From the NCBI GenBank assembly GCA_903949285.1, contig CAJAYT010000085.1, forward strand, positions 1 to 50,960: a stretch of 50,960 nucleotides of DNA, given 5' to 3'. This document shows, one piece after another, positions 26,498 through 34,667 of the stretch; positions within the stretch are counted from its first letter, which is position 1, and every line of letters begins with the position of its first letter. Source of the stretch: an uncultured Burkholderiales bacterium (GTDB taxonomy: Bacteria; Pseudomonadota; Gammaproteobacteria; Burkholderiales; Burkholderiaceae_C). The notes under the pieces were generated by a model, which was not told the origin of the DNA, made no database searches, and saw only the letters and a list, made by a program, of their open reading frames with translations. Made by a program: the position numbers and the translations under genes.

Positions 26498-26989
26498 ATG
26501 TCCGCAAAAGGCACTTCTAGGATAGACACCGTGGTTACCGCTTACGTAGCCTTGGGTTCTAATTTAGGAGATTCAAAAGCGATCATACTTGCTGCTATCA
26601 AGGAACTTGGTGAGAGAGCTGGGCTTCGCCTTATAGCCCAGTCACCCTTATTTACTTCAAAGCCACACGAAGCGACGGGGGGCGATTACGTGAATGCGGT
26701 TGTCGCGCTAGAGTGCTCGCTCAACGCAGTGGAGCTGCTTGACCTGACCCAAGAGATGGAGCAATCCCATGGGCGTGTGAGAAGTTTTGTAAACGCGCCG
26801 AGAACACTTGATTTGGATTTGATTTTATTCGGGGACGCGCAAATTCAATCCCCACGCCTAGTCCTTCCTCATCCCCGTTGGGCCGAGCGAGCGTTTGTGT
26901 TGAAACCCCTCTCTACGATTGCCCCACACTTGGTCAGCGAGGAGATGCTGCGCGCAGTGAGTGCGCAGCCTATTGCGCTTCTCGTCTAA
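26498..26989 (+). CDS. folK: 2-amino-4-hydroxy-6-hydroxymethyldihydropteridine pyrophosphokinase
   Basis: A 163-residue HPPK that transfers pyrophosphate from ATP to the pterin in folate synthesis. The N-terminal AYVALGSNLGDSKA and the PROSITE-type signature RTLDLDLILFGD are present, with PHPRWAERAFVLKPL after it. It starts nine bases after pcnB, completing the operon. It converges on the TM2-like gene. CAAATTA/TAATTTG arms at 27011-27030 form a small hairpin in the gap. Confidence 0.97.
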   Translation: MSAKGTSRIDTVVTAYVALGSNLGDSKAIILAAIKELGERAGLRLIAQSPLFTSKPHEATGGDYVNAVVALECSLNAVELLDLTQEMEQSHGRVRSFVNAPRTLDLDLILFGDAQIQSPRLVLPHPRWAERAFVLKPLSTIAPHLVSEEMLRAVSAQPIALLV

Positions 26990-27014
26990 GTGCTCGCGTC
27001 TGGCAGGTTGCAAA

Positions 27015-27461
27015 TTAAAGCGCTAATTTGTGTGCTTCTTCGATTTGATATTCAAAGTAGCGTTGAAAGCTGTAAGCAAAGCTTGATAAGAGTACCGTTG
27101 CCCCAAACATAAGAGAAATCACAATCGCCCCAATGGTTAACCAATTTGTTTGACCAGCAGAATGTTCGGAATTCACGCCGGGATTGAATTTTTCGTTCCA
27201 CGCCTGAGGGGACATCAAACCAAAGACGATTGCATTGAGTGAGCACGCAGCAGTGGTGAACCCAAAAATCGGGAGGAGCCACCAACTTAGAAAATCATCG
27301 AGACCAAACTCCTGCACTCGCTCAAAACCGTAGAGTCCAATAAGCGTGATCCAAGGCAATATCCAGCCCAAATAGTCACGCCTGCCAAATAAATAAAATC
27401 GGTGAAGTCCCAATGGACCCCCGACAAAAGCAAGCCAAGTCGCAAGAGTTTTATTTTTCAT
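27015..27461 (-). CDS. TM2-like small membrane protein
   Basis: 148 residues if started at the ATG at 27461 (MKNKTLATWLAFVGGPLGLHRFYLFG). The opening helix-Gly-Gly-Pro-Leu-Gly-x-His-Arg-Phe-Tyr pattern resembles TM2-domain proteins, which have two transmembrane helices. Additional hydrophobic segments lie around residues 65-95 and 115-135. A longer frame to 27584 adds 41 charged, His-rich residues without a membrane segment and is unlikely. Function is unknown. It is isolated between folK and the rpsP operon on the opposite strand. Confidence 0.75.
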   Translation of the reverse strand: MKNKTLATWLAFVGGPLGLHRFYLFGRRDYLGWILPWITLIGLYGFERVQEFGLDDFLSWWLLPIFGFTTAACSLNAIVFGLMSPQAWNEKFNPGVNSEHSAGQTNWLTIGAIVISLMFGATVLLSSFAYSFQRYFEYQIEEAHKLAL

Positions 27462-27593
27462 TTGACGTTTTTTTGTAATTGAAGGGCTTCTCTCGGCCAA
27501 AATGGGGGTGATTGGCCTGGAATCATGGGTATGTAAACATTTGTGGTTAGTAGGCCACAAAATAGCCCCTAGATAGTGGCTCAAAGATCTATT

Positions 27594-27622
27594 TTAACAA
27601 TAGGTAGGGAAAAAGCTATAAT
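27594..27622 (+). promoter_or_regulatory. Promoter of the rpsP-rimM-trmD-rplS operon
   Basis: TTAACA (27594-27599), a 17-base spacer and a perfect TATAAT (27617-27622). Predicted start near 27629, leaving an 83-base leader before the rpsP ATG. Confidence 0.8.
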
Positions 27623-27628
27623 AGACGG

Positions 27629-27711
27629 TTTACGGCGAAGTCGCTGGCCGGGTGGCTCAGTTGCGTGTCTCAATCGCCGAACAAATCATTCTCCCACCCG
27701 AAGGAATCATT
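27629..27711 (+). promoter_or_regulatory. Structured leader of rpsP with two crossing stems
   Basis: CGGCGA (27633-27638) pairs with TCGCCG (27674-27679). CGGGTGG (27649-27655) pairs with CCACCCG (27694-27700), which abuts the AAGGA ribosome site at 27701-27705. The stems interleave, so they form either a pseudoknot or two alternative folds. A CGGC/GCCG local pairing (27633/27647) is a third option. Confidence 0.45.
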
Positions 27712-27963
27712 ATGGTCGTCATTCGACTCTCCCGCGGCGGCTCTAAAGGTCGTCCATTTTTTAATATCGTTGTTGCTGACAAACGCGTACGTCGCGATGG
27801 TCGTTTCATTGAGCGTATTGGCTTTTACAACCCAACTGCTGTAGAAGGTGAAGAGGGCTTGCGTATTGCTCAAGACCGTTTGACTCACTGGAGAAGTGTT
27901 GGTGCACAGGCGTCTCCCACTGTTGAGCGTTTGATCAAGCAAGTCGCCCACAAGGCCGCTTAA
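27712..27963 (+). CDS. rpsP: 30S ribosomal protein S16
   Basis: 83 residues from the ATG at 27712, which has AAGGA seven bases upstream and gives the standard [29 protein letters not shown] N-terminus. The upstream in-frame GTG (27652) would add 20 residues unrelated to bS16. The protein aids 16S rRNA folding in 30S assembly. It is the first gene of the classical rpsP-rimM-trmD-rplS operon, with rimM only six bases downstream. Confidence 0.98.
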   Translation: MVVIRLSRGGSKGRPFFNIVVADKRVRRDGRFIERIGFYNPTAVEGEEGLRIAQDRLTHWRSVGAQASPTVERLIKQVAHKAA

Positions 27964-27969
27964 CCACGA

Positions 27970-28533
27970 ATGGAACTCGACTTCGAGGCTGCTGAGTTAC
28001 CAGCGGACGCCATCGAAGTCGGGCGCATCGTAGGTGCTTGGGGCATAAAAGGTTGGTTCAAGGTCTTCGCTTATAGTGGGGATCCTGAGGCAGTCTTTAG
28101 CTCTAAGCGGTGGTTGCTTCAACCATCTATTAAGAATAAATCCCCATTTGAGGGTACGGTCAAGTTAAATATTATTGAGTCCAAAGAACATTCGGACTCG
28201 GTCGTTGCTCGAGCGGAGGGTGTTAGTTCACCTGAGAGTGCTAATGACCTGAAGGGGGCAAGAATTTTTGTCCCGCGCTCTAGTTTCCCAAGTACTGCAT
28301 TAGATGAATACTACTGGGTGGATCTTATTGGCCTGGTTGTTCTGAACCGGGAAAATTTAACCTTGGGTACTGTGATTGACCTTATCAGCACGGGGCCACA
28401 AACGGTGTTAGTGCTTACTAGGCTTGAGAACGGCAAGTTGATTGAGACTATGATTCCATTTGTTAGCGCCTATATTGACAGCGTTGATCTTAAGGAAAAA
28501 AATATCAGAGTTGATTGGGGTGTTGATTACTAA
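27970..28533 (+). CDS. rimM: 16S rRNA processing/maturation protein RimM
   Basis: A 187-residue two-domain protein: an N-terminal RimM beta-barrel (EVGRIVGAWGIKGWFKVFAY) and a C-terminal PRC-barrel (EYYWVDLIGLVVLN to the IPFVSAYIDSVDL block). It binds S19 and assists 30S head maturation. Six bases after rpsP. The N-terminal 15 residues are acidic and slightly longer than in E. coli. Confidence 0.96.
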   Translation: MELDFEAAELPADAIEVGRIVGAWGIKGWFKVFAYSGDPEAVFSSKRWLLQPSIKNKSPFEGTVKLNIIESKEHSDSVVARAEGVSSPESANDLKGARIFVPRSSFPSTALDEYYWVDLIGLVVLNRENLTLGTVIDLISTGPQTVLVLTRLENGKLIETMIPFVSAYIDSVDLKEKNIRVDWGVDY

Positions 28534-28608
28534 TCATCAGCCCAGCTTGCAATAAGCTTTACCGTTTGCAAATCCCCGCACCTCCAACTCTCTAATGACT
28601 GACTTATT

Positions 28609-29316
28609 GTGCGATTTGACGTAATCACTTTGTTTCCAGATATGTTTACCCCATTCTTAGAGCAGGGCGTCAATCGCCGTGCGTTTGATTCTGGGATCAT
28701 GAAGGTAAAGTTGTGGAACCTAAGAGACTTCGCACCCGGGAATTACAAGAGAGTTGACGACCGACCCTACGGTGGTGGAGCGGGAATGGTCATGCTCGCA
28801 GAACCCTTGTTTCAATGTTTAAGTGCAATACGCCAAGAGCGTGGTGAAGACCGGGAAGAGGCCCCGTTGATATTTTTTACCCCCATTGGTCAGCAGCTAA
28901 CGCACCAATTTGTTCAGACGTGGGGATCAAATCGAGGGGCTATTCTCTTGTGCGGTAGGTATGAAGGGGTAGACCAGCGCTTTATTGACTTGCACGTTGA
29001 CCGAATGATCAGCCTGGGAGATTTTGTTTTATCCGGAGGAGAAATACCTGCAATGGCACTTTTGGATGCTATTGCACGTTTGCAGCCAGGTGTATTAAAT
29101 TCGGATGAAAGTCACCAATTCGATAGCTTCCATGAAAACTTAGATGGCCTGTTGGATTGCCCTCACTTTACCCGCCCAGAGGTATGGCAAGGGATAGGGA
29201 TACCGCAGGAGTTAATGTCCGGTCATCACGAAAAAATCCACGCCTGGAGAAAGGAGCAATCTTTACGGGTTACAAGGCAAAATAGACCAGAGCTCCTTGA
29301 AAAGAAGAAGCCCTAA
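28609..29316 (+). CDS. trmD: tRNA (guanine-N1-)-methyltransferase
   Basis: A 235-residue SPOUT enzyme making m1G37, which prevents +1 frameshifting. The start is GTG at 28609, giving MRFDVITLFPDMFTPFLEQG. The trefoil-knot SAM site is visible as LLCGRYEGVDQRFIDLHVD and SLGDFVLSGGEIPAMALLDA, and YGGGAGMVM lies earlier. There is a 75-base gap after rimM. A 217-base gap follows, containing the probable internal promoter and leader of rplS. Confidence 0.97.
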   Translation: MRFDVITLFPDMFTPFLEQGVNRRAFDSGIMKVKLWNLRDFAPGNYKRVDDRPYGGGAGMVMLAEPLFQCLSAIRQERGEDREEAPLIFFTPIGQQLTHQFVQTWGSNRGAILLCGRYEGVDQRFIDLHVDRMISLGDFVLSGGEIPAMALLDAIARLQPGVLNSDESHQFDSFHENLDGLLDCPHFTRPEVWQGIGIPQELMSGHHEKIHAWRKEQSLRVTRQNRPELLEKKKP

Positions 29317-29422
29317 CTTACGCTAATTAGTAATAAGGTACTAAAAATATAGATTTCCACTACACGATCAGATTTGGATTTCGATTACAAAGACAGGTGT
29401 AGTTGAGTCTGGGTAAAAGGGT

Positions 29423-29428
29423 TATAAT
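29423..29428 (+). promoter_or_regulatory. -10 element of a probable rplS promoter
   Basis: Perfect TATAAT preceded by GGGT. A TTGAGT at 29403-29408 is only 14 bases away, so the -35 is unclear. Would start transcription near 29435. Confidence 0.5.
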
Positions 29429-29437
29429 GGTGGGCTT

Positions 29438-29533
29438 TGATCCTCTGGTCGGCCGTTTTACAGTTCAAGCCTTTGCTTGGTACTTTGCATAAAACCTTTA
29501 GTGTCGCGCGACCAAGATCTATTTGAGGCCAAA
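29438..29533 (+). promoter_or_regulatory. Structured leader of rplS
   Basis: CTTGGT (29476-29481) pairs with ACCAAG (29511-29516). As an alternative, GATC and GGTC near 29440-29452 can pair with GACC and GATC at 29510-29519. A GTCGCGCGAC palindrome lies at 29503-29512. All sit just before the GAGG ribosome site. Confidence 0.35.
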
Positions 29534-29917
29534 ATGAATTTAATTCAAACACTTGAACAAGAAGAGATCGCAAGACTCAATAAAACGATACCCGAATTTG
29601 CTCCTGGTGATACAGTCATCGTGAGCGTAAATGTGGTTGAGGGAACACGTAAAAGGCTCCAAGCCTTTGAAGGTGTAGTAATCGCCAAGCGCAACCGTGG
29701 TTTAAACAGTGGTTTTACTGTTCGTAAAATCTCTAGCGGTGAGGGCGTTGAGCGTACCTTCCAAACTTACAGTCCCTTGATTGCCTCTATTGAGGTCAAG
29801 CGTCGCGGTGACGTGCGTCGTGCCAAGTTGTATTACTTGCGCGATCGTAGCGGTAAGTCTGCGCGTATTAAAGAAAAGCTAGTCAGCAAAAGCAGCGTAG
29901 CAGCAGAGGCAAAATAA
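29534..29917 (+). CDS. rplS: 50S ribosomal protein L19
   Basis: 127 residues from the ATG at 29534 ([17 protein letters not shown]), with GAGG eight to nine bases upstream. Typical bL19 blocks [35 protein letters not shown] and VERTFQ(T)YSP are present, ending in an Ala/Lys-rich tail. It lies at the 30S-50S interface. The upstream extension to 29477 is a reading frame through the leader. A strong terminator follows. Confidence 0.98.
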   Translation: MNLIQTLEQEEIARLNKTIPEFAPGDTVIVSVNVVEGTRKRLQAFEGVVIAKRNRGLNSGFTVRKISSGEGVERTFQTYSPLIASIEVKRRGDVRRAKLYYLRDRSGKSARIKEKLVSKSSVAAEAK

Positions 29918-29962
29918 GCCGCTCTGAGTTGCACTGAACTTCTCAGTTGTGACATCTGCATC

Positions 29963-30002
29963 AACCCAATGCCCTCCTGTTTCGGATGCATTGGGTTTTT
30001 TT
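29963..30002 (+). terminator. Intrinsic terminator of the rpsP-rplS operon
   Basis: AACCCAATGC (29963-29972) and GCATTGGGTT (29988-29997) form a perfect 10-bp stem with a 15-base loop, followed by a T-run of seven. Confidence 0.92.
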
Positions 30003-30023
30003 ATGGCTGGAGCATGAAAAAAA

Positions 30024-30725
30024 ATGAGCCAACCCAACATCTTTGACCCATTACTTCATCCTGCGTTAGGGGTAGACACTCATCTGCCTGTTGTTCCTGA
30101 GGAGCGATTGCGCGTTGAATATATTCGTCAACGCTTTAAAGATGGAGTTCAAGGCGAGCCTGAAGTCTTCGGCGACTATGCCAGACTCGATGCACACGCC
30201 CATCTGGATAATGCCGTCAAGGCCTCCGTTTTGGTTGCAATTGTGGATAGGGCGCAACCTACCGTGCTCTTCACGGTGCGTTCACCCAAGCTTAGAAAGC
30301 ATTCTGGGCAGATCTCGTTTGCGGGGGGGCGATTAGACGAGAGTGATCCTTCGGACGTTCACGCTGCGTTAAGGGAGGCACACGAGGAGATAGGGCTCAT
30401 GTCGAGTGATGTGAGGGTTATGGGGGAGATGAATAAGTACTTAACGGGTACCGGATATATAGTCACACCAGTGGTTGCATTGGTGGATCCTCGCATGCAG
30501 TTGACGCTCAACCCCCATGAGGTGACAGAGATTTTTGAGGTGCCCTTAGACTTTTTAATGAATCCCAGCAATCACAGGCGTCACTCCAGAGATTTTGAAG
30601 GCAAGAGGCGTGAGTGGTTTTCGATGCCGTATATTCAGGAAGGTCAAGTACGCCAAGAGCGTTTTATTTGGGGTGCTACAGCGGGGATCTTGAGAAATTT
30701 TTATCATTTTTTGATGCATGAATGA
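30024..30725 (+). CDS. NUDIX hydrolase, CoA pyrophosphatase type
   Basis: A 233-residue cytoplasmic hydrolase. The CoA-binding signature LRKHSGQISFAGGR (residues 90-103) directly precedes the Nudix box, with REAHEEIGL at 117-125 supplying the metal-binding glutamates. This combination defines the UPF0035/NudL CoA diphosphatases, which cleave CoA to 4'-phosphopantetheine and 3',5'-ADP. The usual Pro in SFPGG is Ala here. It is followed 11 bases later by the CobD/CbiB-like gene. Confidence 0.92.
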   Translation: MSQPNIFDPLLHPALGVDTHLPVVPEERLRVEYIRQRFKDGVQGEPEVFGDYARLDAHAHLDNAVKASVLVAIVDRAQPTVLFTVRSPKLRKHSGQISFAGGRLDESDPSDVHAALREAHEEIGLMSSDVRVMGEMNKYLTGTGYIVTPVVALVDPRMQLTLNPHEVTEIFEVPLDFLMNPSNHRRHSRDFEGKRREWFSMPYIQEGQVRQERFIWGATAGILRNFYHFLMHE

Positions 30726-30736
30726 ATTTTTAGTCC

Positions 30737-31732
30737 GTGAGTAGTTATTATTCGCTCATGAGCTTTTTATCACTTCTTTTTGCATTCCTAATCGAGCAGG
30801 TCCGCCCCTTTGTCTACAACTCATGGGTTCAGGGCCAAGTTGCGAGCGCTGCGCAGTGGATTCGGCTGCACTTAGATGCTGGCCTGGAGAAACAGGCCTG
30901 GGCTGCGTGGAGTGCGGTTGCTTTAATTCCTACTCTCATTGTGGCCGCGATTTATTGGTTCCTGATCGAGTGGGGAAGTTGGTTTCTTGGCTTGGTTTGG
31001 AGCGTTGGTGTGCTCTACGTTTGTTTGGGCTTTAGACAGTTTAGTCACCATTTCACTGAGATTCGCGATGCACTTGAGTCTGCAAAAGAGGAGGAGGCGA
31101 GTGCCTTACTGGCCAAGTGGAAGAATCTAAGGTCAAGTGACTGGAAATCTTCAACGCTCATTCGCCATTTGATAGAGCACTCAGTCGTTCAGGCACATCG
31201 ACATGTGTTTGGTGTGCTTTATTGGTATTGCATTTTGGCTGCTGTCGGATTTGGTCCCGCGGGAGCGGTACTCTACAGGCTTTGTGAAATATTGGTTTAC
31301 GTCTGGACGGAGCAAAGAGATATCGTAGAGGGTGAGGAGATTGTGAGCAGCGATTCTCTTCTTAAGCTAACCCATCAAATATGGTTTTATGTGGATTGGT
31401 TGCCTGCTCGTTTAACTGCGATATCGTTTGCAGTTGTGGGTAATTTTGAAGAGGCTATTGATTCATGGCGGTTTCACCTCAATCGCTATGACACAAGCAA
31501 CGACGCCGTTATATTGGCATCTACGGCGGGGGCTTTGAACATTGAATTAGGAGTGACTCCGTTAAAAAATCAATCTATCCAAGATTCAGGCGAGCCAGAA
31601 CCGCGTGAATCTCAAAGAGGCCAAGTCCCTCAAATAGCTCACTTAAAGACTGTAGTGGGACTACTTTGGCGCTCGGTTGTCATGTGGATGTTAATTTTGG
31701 CCTTGTTCAGCCTCACTCATTTGCTGGGGTAG
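30737..31732 (+). CDS. CobD/CbiB/AmpE-like membrane protein
   Basis: A 331-residue inner-membrane protein. It begins with a hydrophobic LMSFLSLLFAFLIEQVRPF, has a second segment near residues 53-70 and further ones at about 145-165 and at the C-terminus (MWMLILALFSLTHLLG). GFRQFSHHFTEIRDAL and the FGPAGAVLYRL segment match the CobD/CbiB superfamily, which includes AmpE. No cobalamin gene lies nearby, so a cobinamide-synthesis role is doubtful; an AmpE-like sensory role is equally plausible. The start is GTG at 30737 or ATG at 30758; neither has a good ribosome site. Confidence 0.8.
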   Translation: MSSYYSLMSFLSLLFAFLIEQVRPFVYNSWVQGQVASAAQWIRLHLDAGLEKQAWAAWSAVALIPTLIVAAIYWFLIEWGSWFLGLVWSVGVLYVCLGFRQFSHHFTEIRDALESAKEEEASALLAKWKNLRSSDWKSSTLIRHLIEHSVVQAHRHVFGVLYWYCILAAVGFGPAGAVLYRLCEILVYVWTEQRDIVEGEEIVSSDSLLKLTHQIWFYVDWLPARLTAISFAVVGNFEEAIDSWRFHLNRYDTSNDAVILASTAGALNIELGVTPLKNQSIQDSGEPEPRESQRGQVPQIAHLKTVVGLLWRSVVMWMLILALFSLTHLLG

Positions 31733-31759
31733 TGAGATAAGTTGATAAGACCGCTTAAT

Positions 31760-32683
31760 CTAGTAACGACTCTCTGAGAGTTGATGAAATAACTGGGCAT
31801 ATATTTTGTAACGACTTGCACTGATGAGCCCTTTTTCAAGCTCCGCGCGGATAACGCACCCAGGCTCGTGTAGGTGTGTACAGTTGTAGAACTTACAGCC
31901 CGTATTGAACTGTTTAAGGTCGGGCATTAAATGTGCAAGCTGTGTGGGCTCGATGTGATTGAGTCCAAACTCTTGAAATCCCGGTGAATCAATGAGTGCA
32001 CTTGTGCGCTCTGAGTCAGTCCAGTAAAGCGTTGTTGCCGTTGTTGTGTGTTTGCCAGACTGCAAGGCTTTGGAGATCTCCCCAGTCTGCGCCTGGGCGT
32101 TAGGGATCAGTCGGTTGATGAGGGTACTCTTTCCAGCACCTGAGGGACCCATAATAAAAGATATTTTGTTCTTAAGTCGATCCGTAAACTCTGGGTTGAC
32201 TGCGCTCTCCCCCGTAAGTGTCAAAGGTAATAAGTCATAACCCATGGACGGGTAGTGTTTGAGCTTGTCCAAGGCCTTCGCAAATAAATCTCGAAGATCT
32301 GCTTTATTTAGAGCAATAAATGCGGGAATGTTTTGAGAGTTTGCTGATATAAGCGCCCGCACAATTTGTTCTTCTGAGAAGTCGGGATCGCTGGCCACCA
32401 AGACAACGATTTGATCGATATTGGCTGCAAAGGACTTGGTTCTTAATTCATCGCTTCTGTAAAAGAGATTTTTGCGCTCCTCAACGTGTTCGATGATGCC
32501 AGCGTCCTCAGTGATACTCCACTGCACATGGTCACCAACGACAACTTCGTTTTTCTTGCCCCTGAAGTGACAGAGCCTTCGAAGACCGTCCTTGCTCTCG
32601 ACAACGGCGTGGCGACCGTGAGTGGCCGTGACAAGTCCTTGTAGAGTCATCGATTTGGGGGCGCCGCCACTGGTCTTAAGCAT
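31760..32683 (-). CDS. rsgA: Ribosome small subunit-dependent GTPase RsgA
   Basis: A 307-residue circularly permuted GTPase for late 30S maturation. After the N-terminal OB-fold the G motifs appear in permuted order: G4 NKAD (126-129), G1 GPSGAGKS (179-186), then G3 DSPGFQEFG. The C-terminal zinc knuckle is CKFYNCTHLHEPGC. Eight bases after the M48 peptidase gene, in the same direction, as seen in other Burkholderiales. Confidence 0.97.
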   Translation of the reverse strand: MLKTSGGAPKSMTLQGLVTATHGRHAVVESKDGLRRLCHFRGKKNEVVVGDHVQWSITEDAGIIEHVEERKNLFYRSDELRTKSFAANIDQIVVLVASDPDFSEEQIVRALISANSQNIPAFIALNKADLRDLFAKALDKLKHYPSMGYDLLPLTLTGESAVNPEFTDRLKNKISFIMGPSGAGKSTLINRLIPNAQAQTGEISKALQSGKHTTTATTLYWTDSERTSALIDSPGFQEFGLNHIEPTQLAHLMPDLKQFNTGCKFYNCTHLHEPGCVIRAELEKGLISASRYKIYAQLFHQLSESRY

Positions 32684-32691
32684 TTAGGCTT

Positions 32692-33954
32692 TTAAGACTC
32701 CAATTTTGCAAGTCGCTGGGACGCTGGGGGGTGAGAGTGGTAAAACTTAACGTATATGGGATCTGGCGTTAGAGTTGAGGAGTTGTCTTGATAAAGTTTT
32801 AACAGAGCACTTTTAAGACTAGCTGCGTTGGCATGAATCTTTGCAAAAGCATCTGCTTCAAACTCAAATTTTCTGGACCGAGCGGAACTCAAGGGGGAGA
32901 ATAAAAAGCTGACCAAAGGCACAACTTCCATAAAAAGTAACAAAGCCAATGCATCATTTGATCCGCTCAAGCTGGGCGCAACACCAAGGCCCGTATAAAA
33001 CCAAGCTTGCCCAGATAAATAGCCCAAAGCCCAAAGACCCACCAAACTCATCAAAAAACTTGTGATCATCAGTTTTGGAATATGCTTTAACTTAAAGTGG
33101 CCCAACTCATGCGCAAGCACTGCCTCCATCTCCTCTAGTGAGAGTTGCTGAAGTAATGTATCAAAGAAGACAACTCTTTTGTTGGATCCCATACCCGTAA
33201 AGAAGGCATTAGAGTGTGCTGAGCGTCTGCTCCCGTCCATGACAAAAAAACCTTTTGCGGACAATCCCACTCGCGTCATCAAGTCTGTCACTTTTGCCTT
33301 CAATGTCTCATCCTCTAGGGGCGCGAATTTGTTGAACAAAGGCATGATTAAATTGGGTGCTATCCACATAACAAAGAGTTGGTAGACCACAAGGCTTATC
33401 CATGCAATTGCCCACCAGTTTGCTCCTCCCGCACTCATTAGCTTCAATATAAGCCACAAGATGGGCAGTCCCAGGACTGCACCAACCAAAAGGCCTTTGA
33501 GTAAATCACTGACCCAAAGCGATAGAGTCATTTTGTTAAAACCAAATTTCTCTTCAAGTTGAAATGTTTGTATTAACGACAAGGGCAGATGAAAGAGACC
33601 ATTGATCAACATGAAGGCGACGATCAAGCAAATTTCCTGCGTCATACTCATGCTGCTTGGGATGAACAGGTTGATGGCTTGGTTTAAAGCAGACAGACCC
33701 CCCAGTAAAGTCCAGCTCATTAAAAGCAGTGTGTCTAGCATTAATTCCCAAAAGCCGATCTGTGATTTGGCAAGTGTGTAATCAGCGGCTTTTTGGTGTG
33801 CTTCTAAACTAATTGAGTCTGCAAAATCTGTAGGTACCTGATCTCGGTGTGCAAAGACACATCTGTTTTGTCTTGTGGTCAGCCAGATCTTAATCAGTAG
33901 ATTCAGCAGTAGGGTTGCGGAGAAGGCTAGCGTAAAAATTTGTGATGAATTCAT
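32692..33954 (-). CDS. M48 family zinc metallopeptidase (Ste24/CAAX protease type)
   Basis: A 420-residue multi-pass membrane protease. The zinc site HELGH at 282-286 lies between hydrophobic segments, and a downstream FEFEADAFA supplies the third glutamate ligand. MDGSRRSAHSNAFFTGMGSNKRVV is the conserved Ste24/HtpX-like strand region. Bacterial members probably degrade or process membrane proteins. The gene is divergent from orn with a 92-base gap and is probably co-transcribed with rsgA. Confidence 0.94.
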   Translation of the reverse strand: MNSSQIFTLAFSATLLLNLLIKIWLTTRQNRCVFAHRDQVPTDFADSISLEAHQKAADYTLAKSQIGFWELMLDTLLLMSWTLLGGLSALNQAINLFIPSSMSMTQEICLIVAFMLINGLFHLPLSLIQTFQLEEKFGFNKMTLSLWVSDLLKGLLVGAVLGLPILWLILKLMSAGGANWWAIAWISLVVYQLFVMWIAPNLIMPLFNKFAPLEDETLKAKVTDLMTRVGLSAKGFFVMDGSRRSAHSNAFFTGMGSNKRVVFFDTLLQQLSLEEMEAVLAHELGHFKLKHIPKLMITSFLMSLVGLWALGYLSGQAWFYTGLGVAPSLSGSNDALALLLFMEVVPLVSFLFSPLSSARSRKFEFEADAFAKIHANAASLKSALLKLYQDNSSTLTPDPIYVKFYHSHPPASQRLAKLES

Positions 33955-34046
33955 AGGGCACTAGTTTAGTTGGAAAAGTGAATCGATTGCGCTCTATTTA
34001 GGGGCTTAGCATCACAAAATCAAGCAAGATCAGCGACAATGGTCAT

Positions 34047-34667
34047 ATGAACGATACAAACAACGCCACTCCAACAGCGCCAAGTACAACCCACCCGGTG
34101 ACTAAGGACTCAGCTTTACTTACCAAGTCGGATCAAAACCTGATTTGGCTCGATTGTGAGATGTCCGGACTCGATCCAGAGCGTGAGAGGTTGCTAGAGG
34201 TTGCGATCGTTATCACGGGCCCCAATCTAACGCCAAGGGTTGAAGGTCCCGTACTCATCATTCACCAATCAGATGAGCTGTTAGCGGGTATGGATGCCTG
34301 GAATCAGGGCACCCATAAAAGGAGTGGCCTGATTGACAAAGTGAAATCATCTACTCTGAACGAAGCGCAGGCAGAGGAAATCCTCCTGGATTTCATCAAG
34401 CAGTATGTTCCTAAATCCAGCTCTCCTTGTTGTGGCAACACGATTAGTCAAGACCGACGCTTTCTGGTGAAATACATGCCTAGACTGGATGCGTGGTTTC
34501 ACTACAGAAATTTAGATGTCAGCACCCTGAAGGAGCTTGCAAAACGTTGGAAACCCGCGGTGTACTCAGCATTTAAGAAAAAACAAATGCATACAGCTTT
34601 AGCCGACGTTCACGAATCCATTGATGAACTCGAACACTACAGAGAGACTTTTTTGAACCTCCTATGA
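34047..34667 (+). CDS. orn: Oligoribonuclease
   Basis: A 206-residue DEDDh 3'-5' exonuclease that degrades di- to penta-ribonucleotides, including pGpG from c-di-GMP turnover. Exo [21 protein letters not shown], Exo [15 protein letters not shown], and Exo [17 protein letters not shown] hold the Asp-Glu-Asp-Asp/His residues. About 28 residues of Thr/Ser/Pro-rich N-terminal extension precede the domain, so a start further in cannot be excluded. A short direct repeat (CTCCTATGATC, twice) covers the stop codon. Confidence 0.95.
   Translation: MNDTNNATPTAPSTTHPVTKDSALLTKSDQNLIWLDCEMSGLDPERERLLEVAIVITGPNLTPRVEGPVLIIHQSDELLAGMDAWNQGTHKRSGLIDKVKSSTLNEAQAEEILLDFIKQYVPKSSSPCCGNTISQDRRFLVKYMPRLDAWFHYRNLDVSTLKELAKRWKPAVYSAFKKKQMHTALADVHESIDELEHYRETFLNLL

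Noticed and set aside
27462..27584. 41-residue extension of the TM2-like protein
   Set aside because: It is His/Arg/Pro-rich with no hydrophobic segment and precedes a normal TM2-like start at 27461.
27645..27711. tRNA-like segment (GCCGGGTGGCTCAG) in the rpsP leader
   Set aside because: It resembles a tRNA 5' end and D-arm, but no anticodon stem, T-loop TTC motif or matching acceptor 3' strand follows; the GGGTGG instead pairs with the sequence before the ribosome site.
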